Below are positions 17,576 through 25,495 of a stretch of DNA of 64,000 nt, piece by piece. A program made the translations under genes and the position numbers. Every line of letters begins with the position of its first letter. Position 1 is the stretch's first letter. The DNA is from CAZYVD01 sp964651045 (GTDB taxonomy: Bacteria; Zhuqueibacterota; QNDG01; DSAB01): NCBI GenBank assembly GCA_964651045.1, contig CAZYVD010000001.1, positions 109,953 to 173,952 on the forward strand. The letters are read 5' to 3'. Under the pieces are notes generated by a model. It had not been told where the DNA came from. It was given only the letters and a program-made list of their open reading frames with translations, and ran no database searches.

Positions 17576-18861
17576 CTATTCCACCCTCTCATTTTAAATG
17601 CCTTCTCAACTCCTTCTCTAATTATCTCTGCCATTATTTTCCTGTTGCCAACCGTTATTTCCATATCTTTCAATTCTTCGGGAGTCTCTCTTTTAGATCT
17701 TTCCAAATAATCTCTCGCACTTGGCAGATCTGTTCCCACCATTCTTCCATATACTGGTACTATCCTCTTACCATTTTTATAACGATTTCTAAAACAGCTT
17801 ACCAATCCACGAATGAATGTATCACACGATGATATCCCACCAAACCGAGATGTAATTATAATATCGACTATTTCATAATCCATAAGAAGATGAAACATCT
17901 CTTCAACCCTTTTCTGTGACGGCCCTCCGCCAGAATCCATAAAATTTACTGGAATGACTCTTCCTTCAAAGAATCTGTTGCCGACATTTACAGTTTCATC
18001 AATAGAAAATATTCCATATCCTGCACCTCCGGGCACCAAACCAACATATAGTTTATCACTATCTTTTTTATGATCTTCTGGCAGAAGATCCACATATGGA
18101 AATCCTGCACTCCTTGCGCGAATCTCATTTCTTGTTGGTTCTGATACATCGTGTCTTATTTCCTTTATTTCTAAACTGCCTAGTAAATCTCCCTGCCTGA
18201 AAAGACCATTATCGTCCAGCACAATCTTGGCATCTGCAGCAATCGGGCCTTTGTTTGATATCATTAATGGATTTATCTCTGTCACCTTACAGTCATACTT
18301 CTGGTATATTTCGTAAATCTTTGAAATAACAAATCTTATCTCTTTAAAATATTCCCTTAATAAACCCTTGCTCTTTATTAAAAAGTTAACAAGACTATCT
18401 GCCAGCTCTTCTGGCAGAAATTTCTCATTCTCTTTTAATTCTATTTTAAATATCGACTCTGGGCTCTCCTCGGCTATTCTCTCTATTTCAACTCCCCCTG
18501 CTGCACTTACCATTATAATATTGTTAAATGTCGATGGATTCATTGTTACACCTATATAACAAGAAGCAACTTCTTCAACAACCTCTTCAACCAAGATCCT
18601 CTCCACTATGTATCCTTTTATATTCATTCCCAACATATCATCTAAAATCCTCACCGCCTCGTCACGATCTCTTGCTATCTTTACTCCTCCTGCCTTTCCC
18701 CTTCCTCCCACCAGTACAAGAGATTTCATTATGATTGGGAATTTTGAATCTCTAATACACTCCTCAACATCATCTCTGTTTTTAATTATTCCATACCGAT
18801 CTGGAATCTTGATTCCTTCAAGCTCAAACACTCTCTTTGCTTCATCTTCATAGAGTCTCAT
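17572..18861 (-). CDS. ATP-citrate lyase / citryl-CoA synthetase, ATP-grasp chain (AclB-like)
   Basis: 429 residues resembling succinyl-CoA synthetase beta. The ATP-grasp domain starts with KRVFELEGIKIP and has KSLVLVGGRGKAGGVK and CKVTEINPLM, with ADAKIVLDD supplying metal ligands. The C-terminal ligase half has GLVPGGAGYGIF and NFMDSGGGPS. It lies immediately before, and overlaps, the AclA-like gene, in the same order as the two halves of animal ATP-citrate lyase. The length and the fused partner argue for citrate rather than succinate. A plain succinyl-CoA synthetase beta is the alternative but would not be paired with a citrate-synthase fusion. Confidence 0.85.
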   Translation of the reverse strand: MRLYEDEAKRVFELEGIKIPDRYGIIKNRDDVEECIRDSKFPIIMKSLVLVGGRGKAGGVKIARDRDEAVRILDDMLGMNIKGYIVERILVEEVVEEVASCYIGVTMNPSTFNNIIMVSAAGGVEIERIAEESPESIFKIELKENEKFLPEELADSLVNFLIKSKGLLREYFKEIRFVISKIYEIYQKYDCKVTEINPLMISNKGPIAADAKIVLDDNGLFRQGDLLGSLEIKEIRHDVSEPTRNEIRARSAGFPYVDLLPEDHKKDSDKLYVGLVPGGAGYGIFSIDETVNVGNRFFEGRVIPVNFMDSGGGPSQKRVEEMFHLLMDYEIVDIIITSRFGGISSCDTFIRGLVSCFRNRYKNGKRIVPVYGRMVGTDLPSARDYLERSKRETPEELKDMEITVGNRKIMAEIIREGVEKAFKMRGWNR

Positions 18862-18870
18862 GAAAACCTC

Positions 18871-19362
18871 TCAATTTAAATTTTTCTCTTTTAATTTCTT
18901 TCTTGTATATTCCAACAGTCCACCCGACTCGATTATCTTCATAACCTCTTTTGGAAATGGAGGAAATTTAAAAACTTTCTCAGCGATCTTGATTATTCCT
19001 TTCTCAGCTACTATCTCAACAAAATCTCCTTCTTTATAACTCTCTACAGCTCTAGGACACTCTATTAAAAGCAAACCCTGATTTATCGAAGATCTGTAAA
19101 ATATTCTTGCAAAGCTCTTAGCAACTACTGCAGCAATCCCGACAGCCTTAAGACCTACTACTGGTTGTTCACGCGAACTTCCACACCCAAAATTTTTACC
19201 TGCAATTATTATATCTCCACTTCTTACATTCAAAGCAAATTGCGGATCCAGATCTTCAAGAAGATGCGGCTTGATCTCATCTGGTGTCGAACATGTATAT
19301 GTATATTTTCCAGGAAAAAGCATGTCTGTATTTATGTCATCACCATATTTCCATACTCTCAT
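18871..19362 (-). CDS. LeuD-like small subunit of an aconitase-superfamily hydro-lyase
   Basis: 163 residues, a swivel domain of the archaeal-type isopropylmalate isomerase/homoaconitase class. It shows YGDDINTDMLFPGKYTY, GKNFGCGSSREQP (serine base loop) and FYRSSINQGLLLIE. The loop after the first motif normally reads YLxx in characterised enzymes and helps set substrate choice. Here it is YTYT, so the substrate is open (isopropylmalate, citrate, homocitrate or a methylated malate). The start is ATG 19362, overlapping the large-subunit stop by ATGA. The longer ORF upstream overlaps the partner gene and is rejected. Confidence 0.85.
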   Translation of the reverse strand: MRVWKYGDDINTDMLFPGKYTYTCSTPDEIKPHLLEDLDPQFALNVRSGDIIIAGKNFGCGSSREQPVVGLKAVGIAAVVAKSFARIFYRSSINQGLLLIECPRAVESYKEGDFVEIVAEKGIIKIAEKVFKFPPFPKEVMKIIESGGLLEYTRKKLKEKNLN

Positions 19363-20627
19363 CCCCTTACCTCCTTCCTTGGATCTACTATTTTCCCATG
19401 AATAGCCGATGCAGCAACAGTTGCCGGACTTGCCAGATAAATCTCTGCCTCTTTGCAACCCATTCTTCCCTTGAAATTTCTATTTGCCGTACTCAGGCAT
19501 CTCTCCCCAGGTGCCAAAACTCCCTGATGCGCACCAAGGCAGGGACCGCATCCAGGTGGGAGCACTGTTCCACCTGCTTCAAGAAAAATATTGATTATCC
19601 CCTCCTTCACTGCCTTCATTAGGATCGAACGAGATGCCGGCAGAATAAGCAGCCTTGATCCTCCTGCCACTCTCTTACCTTTTAATATTTTTGCCGCCTC
19701 TCTTAAATCGCTCAATCGGCCATTTGTACATGTGCCTATCAAAAATTGATCGATATCCACTCCCTCAACCTCTTCTACATTCTTTACATTATCCACCTTA
19801 TGAGGTAATGCAACTACTGGCTCTATCTTGTTCATCTGGTAATCCAGCTCCTTCAAATATTCGGCATCTTTATCGGGTATTATTTCCCTGTACATTTCTT
19901 TATATATTCCACATCCCATTAAAAATTCTCTTGTCACCCCATCTACAGGAAAAATTGCAGCCTTTGCCCCCATCTCAACACCCATGTTTGCAATTGTGAA
20001 CCTCTGATCCATTGAGAGGCTTTCAATATCTCCATGAAATTCAACCACGCAGTAGTTTGCACCATCAGAACCAATATCACCTATTATTTGTAATATAAGA
20101 TCTTTTGCCGACACTCCAGGCTTTAGACTGCCTGTAAGATTTATTTTTATTGTTTGTGCAACCTTAAGCCATGTCTGACCCGATAATAGCAGTGCTGCAG
20201 CCTCTGTTCGATCAATCCCTGTAGCGAGAGCACCAACTGCCCCATATGAGCATGTATGTGAATCACTGCCCAACACTATTGTCCCAGGCAATGCTAATCC
20301 CTTTTCATACACAATTTGATGACAAATTCCTTCTCCTATGTCATAAAAGTTTTTTATTCCAAACCTTCCTACAAACTCTCTTATCTTCTTGTGACCTGCA
20401 GCATTTTTCTCGCTTGCTGCAGGAATTACATGATCCAGGACGATCACTGGAAGTTCAGGGTCAACCACACCATACCTATTAAGCTCACCATCGATCTTCT
20501 GTATTATTGCCGATGTATTATCGTGAGTCAGGAGGTGGTCTGGTTTTATAGTAACTATCTCTCCAACTTCTACAGTATCTTTTCCAGATTTGGTTGCAAT
20601 TATCTTTTGGATAAATGTCATTCCCAT
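19359..20627 (-). CDS. LeuC-like large subunit of an aconitase-superfamily hydro-lyase
   Basis: 422 residues, archaeal-type LeuC/HacA length. The three cluster cysteines lie in IGTCTNGRL and CGPCLGAH. VLGSDSHTCSYGAVGA is the active-site stretch. These enzymes isomerise hydroxy-acids through dehydration and rehydration with a [4Fe-4S] cluster. No leuA or leuB is adjacent. The next genes downstream are the citrate-lyase pair, so a role in citrate/isocitrate or a related acid is as likely as leucine synthesis. The ATG at 20627 follows GGAG at seven bases. Confidence 0.86.
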   Translation of the reverse strand: MGMTFIQKIIATKSGKDTVEVGEIVTIKPDHLLTHDNTSAIIQKIDGELNRYGVVDPELPVIVLDHVIPAASEKNAAGHKKIREFVGRFGIKNFYDIGEGICHQIVYEKGLALPGTIVLGSDSHTCSYGAVGALATGIDRTEAAALLLSGQTWLKVAQTIKINLTGSLKPGVSAKDLILQIIGDIGSDGANYCVVEFHGDIESLSMDQRFTIANMGVEMGAKAAIFPVDGVTREFLMGCGIYKEMYREIIPDKDAEYLKELDYQMNKIEPVVALPHKVDNVKNVEEVEGVDIDQFLIGTCTNGRLSDLREAAKILKGKRVAGGSRLLILPASRSILMKAVKEGIINIFLEAGGTVLPPGCGPCLGAHQGVLAPGERCLSTANRNFKGRMGCKEAEIYLASPATVAASAIHGKIVDPRKEVRG

Positions 20628-20722
20628 AATTCTGCTCCAGAGTTATCGATGATTTTTGTCTCTAAATATAATAAAAATATGTTAATTTCAAAATACGATT
20701 TTTTTTGAATTTTAACCTAAAA

Positions 20723-20757
20723 TTAAGGCCCGCTCTCTAACTCAAGCGGGCCTTTAA
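20723..20757 (-). terminator. Intrinsic terminator after the fused aconitase gene
   Basis: Hairpin ttaaggcccgct / agcgggcctttaa with a short loop. On the minus strand it is followed by AATTTTAGG and lies between the fused aconitase-like gene and the LeuC-like gene. It implies that the two hydro-lyases are separate transcription units, or that read-through is regulated. Confidence 0.85.
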
Positions 20758-20775
20758 TCGATCTTTTCTTGATAT

Positions 20776-22584
20776 CTACAGCAATCCTCCCCTTTGATAT
20801 AGCTCCATCTGAATCTCGAAGAATGGTTCACACTCTACAACCTCACCAGTCTCGATCCTCTCTATTATTCCTTTTTTTAGATCAATCTTTATTTTCTCAC
20901 CATCCTTTATATCTCTTTCTATCAAATCACTTACTACGATTGGAAAACCTGAATTAATAGCATTACGCTCATATATTGCTCCAAACGATTTTGCCACAAT
21001 TGCCTGTATCCCAAGACCGATAAAACAATCAACAGCCTGCTGTCGAGAGGACCCTGCTCCAAAGTTTTTTCCTGTTACAATAATATCACCTTTCTTTGCC
21101 TTTTCTGGAAAGTCCTCCCATCCTTCTATGTTATTCAATGCATATCTCGCCATCTCTTTTGCATCTGTTATTGTCAAATATCTATTATGAAATATCATGT
21201 CTGTATCGATATTATCTATTCTTATGACCCAGATCCTGCCTATTAATTCTATGGGCCTTCTGGGTCTTCTTACATTTATGCTCTCATGTCTCCTTGGCCT
21301 TCTCTTTATCTTTTTATCAACAACAAATATAACTGGTTTTTTTAAAATTTTATCTTCCGATACTATCACTCCGCTAATTGCCGAAGCTGCTACTGTTGCA
21401 GGAGAGGCTAAATATACATCTCCCTTACCCTGCTTTCCTACAAAATTTCTGTTTCCTGTGCTTATTGTAACCTCGCCGGGTCCATTCTGCCCAATCTGAC
21501 CTGCTGCACATCCTGCACAACCGGGATTTCCGACTAAAGCCCCTGCCTTTATGAATGTCTCTATTATGCCCTCATCAAGGCACCTCTTCCATATCTCTCT
21601 TGTTGATGGAACTATCTTAAGTACTACACCTGGTGCAACTCTTTTACCTTTTAATATTTTTGCTGCTGTCTTCATGTCTTCAAATCTTCCATTTGTACAA
21701 GATCCAATAAACGCAGAATCGATTTTAATTCCTTCTACTTTCTCAACATCTACTACATCCTCAGGATGGCCTGGCCTGGATATCAATGGACGAATTTTGG
21801 AAATATCGATCTCAACCTCTCTTTCATACTCTGCATCCATATCCGGTAATATTTTCTCTATCTTGTCTCTCGATATTATATTGAAATGAGATAGAATATT
21901 CTTATTCGGACGGAAGAGTATTATTATTCCACCCATCTCTGTTGCCATCGATGCAATGGTGATTCTTTCATCCAGTGTCATATCCTCTGTCCATTCACCA
22001 TAAATCTCTGCTGCATAACCCAGCAGTCCAGATGCTCCAAAATTTTTAAGTAAATTCAATACAACATCCTTAGCATAAATCTTCTCAGATGGTCTACCCT
22101 TCAGGATTATTTTTATTGTTTTTGGAACTTTAAACCATATCTTTCCAAATGCCCATGCAGCCGCAATGTCTCTATCACCCATTCCCTGTCCAAATGCACC
22201 AACAGCCCCTAGGATATTGGCATGCGAATCTGTTGAAATCAATGTCCCACCAGGTTTTATTATTCCTTCATCTATCGCAATGTGAGTTCCAATTCCTGAA
22301 TTAATGTCATAGACTTTGATTCCTCTTTCCCTTGCAAACCTGCGGCATATTTGTTGATTGGTTGTATATTTTTGATCAGAGCCAGTTGGATTGCAGTCGA
22401 ATGTAAAATATGTTTTCGAAGGATCATCTATGAATAAGTCATTATCTAATATATTTTTTACTACATTTGCTCCGCCAAAATCCCTTGCAATCCTGACATC
22501 GATTCCAACTTCTACTATTTCGCCTGCCTTTACTGTTCTCTGGCAATGAGCCGAGATTATTTTCTCTATCATCGTTCGATTCAT
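20776..22584 (-). CDS. Aconitase-superfamily hydratase, single-chain LeuC-LeuD fusion
   Basis: 602 residues joining a large [4Fe-4S] domain (about 1-410) to a swivel domain (about 440-602) by a basic linker rich in KRRPRR. Cluster cysteines are in IGSCTNGRF and NPGCAGCAAGQ. LISTDSHANILGAVG and KGDVYLASPATVAASA are family stretches. The swivel part has DNIDTDMIFHNRYLTITD, GKNFGAGSSRQQA and YERNAINSGFP. It is much shorter than the classical 890-residue AcnA. The best guess is aconitase for citrate/isocitrate in the citrate module downstream. Substrate is inferred from context. Confidence 0.83.
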   Translation of the reverse strand: MNRTMIEKIISAHCQRTVKAGEIVEVGIDVRIARDFGGANVVKNILDNDLFIDDPSKTYFTFDCNPTGSDQKYTTNQQICRRFARERGIKVYDINSGIGTHIAIDEGIIKPGGTLISTDSHANILGAVGAFGQGMGDRDIAAAWAFGKIWFKVPKTIKIILKGRPSEKIYAKDVVLNLLKNFGASGLLGYAAEIYGEWTEDMTLDERITIASMATEMGGIIILFRPNKNILSHFNIISRDKIEKILPDMDAEYEREVEIDISKIRPLISRPGHPEDVVDVEKVEGIKIDSAFIGSCTNGRFEDMKTAAKILKGKRVAPGVVLKIVPSTREIWKRCLDEGIIETFIKAGALVGNPGCAGCAAGQIGQNGPGEVTISTGNRNFVGKQGKGDVYLASPATVAASAISGVIVSEDKILKKPVIFVVDKKIKRRPRRHESINVRRPRRPIELIGRIWVIRIDNIDTDMIFHNRYLTITDAKEMARYALNNIEGWEDFPEKAKKGDIIVTGKNFGAGSSRQQAVDCFIGLGIQAIVAKSFGAIYERNAINSGFPIVVSDLIERDIKDGEKIKIDLKKGIIERIETGEVVECEPFFEIQMELYQRGGLL

Positions 22585-22601
22585 TTTCTATCCCTTATCA
22601 T

Positions 22602-23177
22602 CTATTCTATTAACAGTCCTTTCTCCTTCAATACTAAAGGGTTAAACGTGGCAAAATCTGCCTGGTGTATGAAAATCGTCTCTACTACTTGTGGCCTTCC
22701 CTCGCCCTCCTTTGAATGGCATGCAATTATGTTTATTACCTCTTCTGGCACTCCGCATTCCGCTGCCAGTATCGCTCCTGATATTGGATGCCTGGTTAAT
22801 TTTCCCGCTCTGCTCTTTCTATATCCTCCCTTTCCATCACTTTCTATCTCGATCAGTTTTCCAACATCATGAAGCAGCCCCCCTGCATATAGATAATCGA
22901 TATTTATTTCATAAACCATTTTACTGTATGACCTTATCTGAGCCTTTGCCATTTCGACAGCCATCTCCGTTACTGCAATAGTATGTTCTATTAGATTGAT
23001 CCCACGAGACTCTGTAAGTAAAGAAAATGGAATCTTCTTCAATTCATCTACCTTCTTCCAATTTCCCCTCCTGCATCCCTCCACCCACACCTCCACAACC
23101 TTTTTTCTCAATTCTTTATTTTTAATATTTTCTAACTGTCTTTTAAACAAATCTGAAATCATCTTACTATCTATCAT
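22602..23177 (-). CDS. HD-domain phosphohydrolase
   Basis: 191 residues. Metal-binding residues of the HD superfamily are seen in NLIEHTIAV, GGLLHDVGKLIE, RHPISGA and ACHSKEGE, the HDIG pattern. The substrate is unknown. It lies 17 bases before the fused aconitase gene in the same direction and may be co-transcribed with it. A link to the citrate module is only positional. Confidence 0.82.
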   Translation of the reverse strand: MIDSKMISDLFKRQLENIKNKELRKKVVEVWVEGCRRGNWKKVDELKKIPFSLLTESRGINLIEHTIAVTEMAVEMAKAQIRSYSKMVYEINIDYLYAGGLLHDVGKLIEIESDGKGGYRKSRAGKLTRHPISGAILAAECGVPEEVINIIACHSKEGEGRPQVVETIFIHQADFATFNPLVLKEKGLLIE

Positions 23178-23203
23178 ATATACCCCCTCTATTCTGTTAT
23201 TAA

Positions 23204-23227
23204 AAATGCCGAGCTAACCCGGCATTT
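23204..23227 (-). terminator. Probable intrinsic terminator
   Basis: Hairpin aaatgccg / cggcattt with an eight-base loop, flanked by A- and T-rich sequence, between the lipoprotein gene (upstream on the minus strand) and the HD-domain gene. Confidence 0.75.
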
Positions 23228-23260
23228 AATTTAATATGTTTCTATATTTCATATTCTTTA

Positions 23261-23785
23261 CTATTTTTCTTCAATTTTTACGTTGTATTTTTGTATTCCA
23301 GTATCATACTCAAGTTTTATCCTGCTTCTTATCTTCTCAAAGTATTTATATGCTTGATCTGTCATTGGCATTGTTACCCACTCTTCGCTACCCTGCACCT
23401 GTACCTGACTTTCGCCTGTCATCCTTACAACCCACTCTGTTGCACCTGGTGCCATATATTGGGTTCTCGGCAGTGCCCTGATTATTATCCTTGTCCTTGC
23501 GCTCACTATGCCCATTCGTCTTTCATCCTCGAATGGACTTCTGTACAGATAGTTTGTTTCTATATATATCTCATTCTCTGTCTGTTCTCTTCTTATTATA
23601 TTATATTGATATCTATTCTGCAGCAGTTTTAATGTTTTTTCATAAAAATCTATTGCGGTTACATTCCCAATCCTTTTTGAATATCTGCTTGGATTACTCC
23701 TTTCTCCTTTTGTTCTAGTGGATGAACAGCCCCAGCTAAAAATCAAGAATGTCGCTAATATACAAATAAATAATCTCCTCATCAT
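23261..23785 (-). CDS. Predicted lipoprotein, unknown family
   Basis: 174 residues. It has an N-terminal hydrophobic signal with a lipobox-like FSWGC near residue 20, then a hydrophilic Ser/Thr-rich linker. The remaining 140 residues form an alpha/beta domain with repeated strands (IYIETNYLYRS, ARTRIIIRAL, EWVVRMTGESQVQV) and end EYDTGIQKYN. No family is recognised. Two ATG codons (23785 and 23782) are possible starts. It is flanked by terminators on both sides, so it is probably a single-gene unit. Confidence 0.75.
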   Translation of the reverse strand: MMRRLFICILATFLIFSWGCSSTRTKGERSNPSRYSKRIGNVTAIDFYEKTLKLLQNRYQYNIIRREQTENEIYIETNYLYRSPFEDERRMGIVSARTRIIIRALPRTQYMAPGATEWVVRMTGESQVQVQGSEEWVTMPMTDQAYKYFEKIRSRIKLEYDTGIQKYNVKIEEK

Positions 23786-23816
23786 TTTCCTATCCCCTAT
23801 TCTAAAATTTAATTAT

Positions 23817-23856
23817 AAAAGGTAGGCCACCCCTTATTAGAGATGACCTACCTTTT
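23817..23856 (-). terminator. Intrinsic terminator after susD-like gene
   Basis: Hairpin aaaaggtaggcca / tgacctacctttt with a loop of about 14 bases and T/A runs on both sides, directly downstream of the SusD-like gene on the minus strand. Confidence 0.85.
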
Positions 23857-23884
23857 TAATTCAAACTACAATTGCATGGATCTG

Positions 23885-25480
23885 TTACTGCCTGGGCGGA
23901 AGCACTGTCCTTCGAATATTAAACTTGGGAGCAGCATATTCTCCACTTCCTCCAAATGTGTAGTTATCCATCATAAGAAGTTCTAGCTCTGCCCCAGGAA
24001 TTGGAAACTGCAGAGGTGTGCCTTTTGGCAACTCCTGCCATCCTCTTCTATCAGTTAAGGGTATCCCAAATGCTTCAGCCACAGTCTCCATTCCCTTCTC
24101 ATACTTCAGCATTGCCCACAGGCTTCCATTCCATTTCCTCTCATCAGTAACAGCTCCAACATTTGCAGTTGTTGCTGCAGGAAGTTCACCAATCGTTGTT
24201 CTGGTCTTGTTGATCAGATCCGCAGCTGCCTGGGCATTACCGAGTCTCAGTTCAGCCTCTGCCTTGAGTAAATCCAGCTCTCTCGTACTTAGTAATGTCA
24301 CCCATCCAGTACCAGTATCATGAACGTTTAAAGTCTTTTTACAGTTATATCGACTGAAGTGATAAGTACCTCTCGATATTCTAAAAAAAACATCTGGAGT
24401 ATAGTAGAAATACTTACCATCTGCATGAGGATCACCAGCAGGATGGACCCTTCTGTCGTAAGACAGTACATCAAAAACATTTCTTTGCTGTACATCCGTT
24501 GCTAACCATGCATCATATGCACCCGAGGTATCCGCAGGACCGATCAACCTATAGTCAACCTTCATCCATGATTGATCTGCTATCATCCACTGAAGTCCCC
24601 AACTAACCCACCATATTTGCCAGTCATTATATACACCAAAATCATCCTGAATACCTTTTTCAGCATTCGTCTTTACTGAGCTCCAATCAACAGCATCGCG
24701 CTCTGTCTTGTTGCGTGCAACTGCTGCTGTGAAACGTGCAATATAAGAGTAGCAGAGCCTTTTCAGCCTGTCCTGATCGATCACAGCATGGCCACCGCCG
24801 CTCTGTGGAGCCCAATCATCAGGAATAGTAAATGTATTTGCAGAGCAGATGTTAATACAATCATTCAGCTTCTTAATGGCAAAATCTAATACCTCTTTAT
24901 ACCCAGAAGCTGGAATGTCGCCTTCAAGATCTGTGTCCTCATCCACAAGAAATGCCTTGTCAATAAGCAGACTGAGCCATCCATAGGCAATACCCTGCAT
25001 GAATTTTGCCCACGCCTTGTTTCTATTAGTATTGTAAACCGTATCGCCTGTAGAAGATACTTCATAGAATTTCATTCCATCTTTGATCGATATCAGCATA
25101 TCGTTAGCAGAAGATATGGCTCCATACATGTCATCCCAGAAATACTTCAAAGCATATGCATAAACGTATGATGGATCGTTGTTCCATGCTACTCTCGGTT
25201 CAGATGACATGTCACGCATTCCTGAGTTGCCCCACGAGCTTGAACCATAGTCAGCCATTGTTGTAAGCATCATTCCGGCACCATCATAAGTGGTCAATGC
25301 ATAATAAAAAGACTTGAATGAGCTCACCAGAAGTTTTTCAACATCACCGGGATTTCTCAGTGCACGCGCTCTGTCAGGAGCATTCAGATTCTTAATTGCC
25401 AAATCGATATGACATCCTGATATCAGCACAACAATTAAAATGAGGGCGGCGCAGCTCGTAAATAATTTTGATAATTTCAT
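23885..25480 (-). CDS. SusD/RagB-like outer membrane lipoprotein
   Basis: 531 residues. The lipobox is LISGC (Cys near residue 23). The N-terminal helical part starts with NLNAPDRARALRNPGDVEKL, typical of SusD. TPR-like helices follow, then the C-terminal part RELDLLKAEAELRLGNAQAA that matches the SusD-C pattern (LLKAEAxxRLG). SusD proteins sit on top of a SusC channel and capture oligosaccharides, peptides or other nutrients. It lies 15 bases behind the SusC-like gene. No glycoside hydrolase or sensor gene flanks the pair, so the substrate cannot be inferred. Confidence 0.92.
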   Translation of the reverse strand: MKLSKLFTSCAALILIVVLISGCHIDLAIKNLNAPDRARALRNPGDVEKLLVSSFKSFYYALTTYDGAGMMLTTMADYGSSSWGNSGMRDMSSEPRVAWNNDPSYVYAYALKYFWDDMYGAISSANDMLISIKDGMKFYEVSSTGDTVYNTNRNKAWAKFMQGIAYGWLSLLIDKAFLVDEDTDLEGDIPASGYKEVLDFAIKKLNDCINICSANTFTIPDDWAPQSGGGHAVIDQDRLKRLCYSYIARFTAAVARNKTERDAVDWSSVKTNAEKGIQDDFGVYNDWQIWWVSWGLQWMIADQSWMKVDYRLIGPADTSGAYDAWLATDVQQRNVFDVLSYDRRVHPAGDPHADGKYFYYTPDVFFRISRGTYHFSRYNCKKTLNVHDTGTGWVTLLSTRELDLLKAEAELRLGNAQAAADLINKTRTTIGELPAATTANVGAVTDERKWNGSLWAMLKYEKGMETVAEAFGIPLTDRRGWQELPKGTPLQFPIPGAELELLMMDNYTFGGSGEYAAPKFNIRRTVLPPRQ

Positions 25481-25495
25481 GTTTCCTCCTAAAGA

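Noticed and set aside
17572..18861. Plain succinyl-CoA synthetase beta subunit
   Set aside because: Its partner chain carries a citrate-synthase domain and the pair is coupled, which points to citrate cleavage. The succinate reading is kept only as an alternative.
19363..19458. 32-residue N-terminal extension of the LeuD-like protein
   Set aside because: It would overlap the LeuC-like gene by about 100 bases. The internal ATG gives an ATGA overlap and the normal length.
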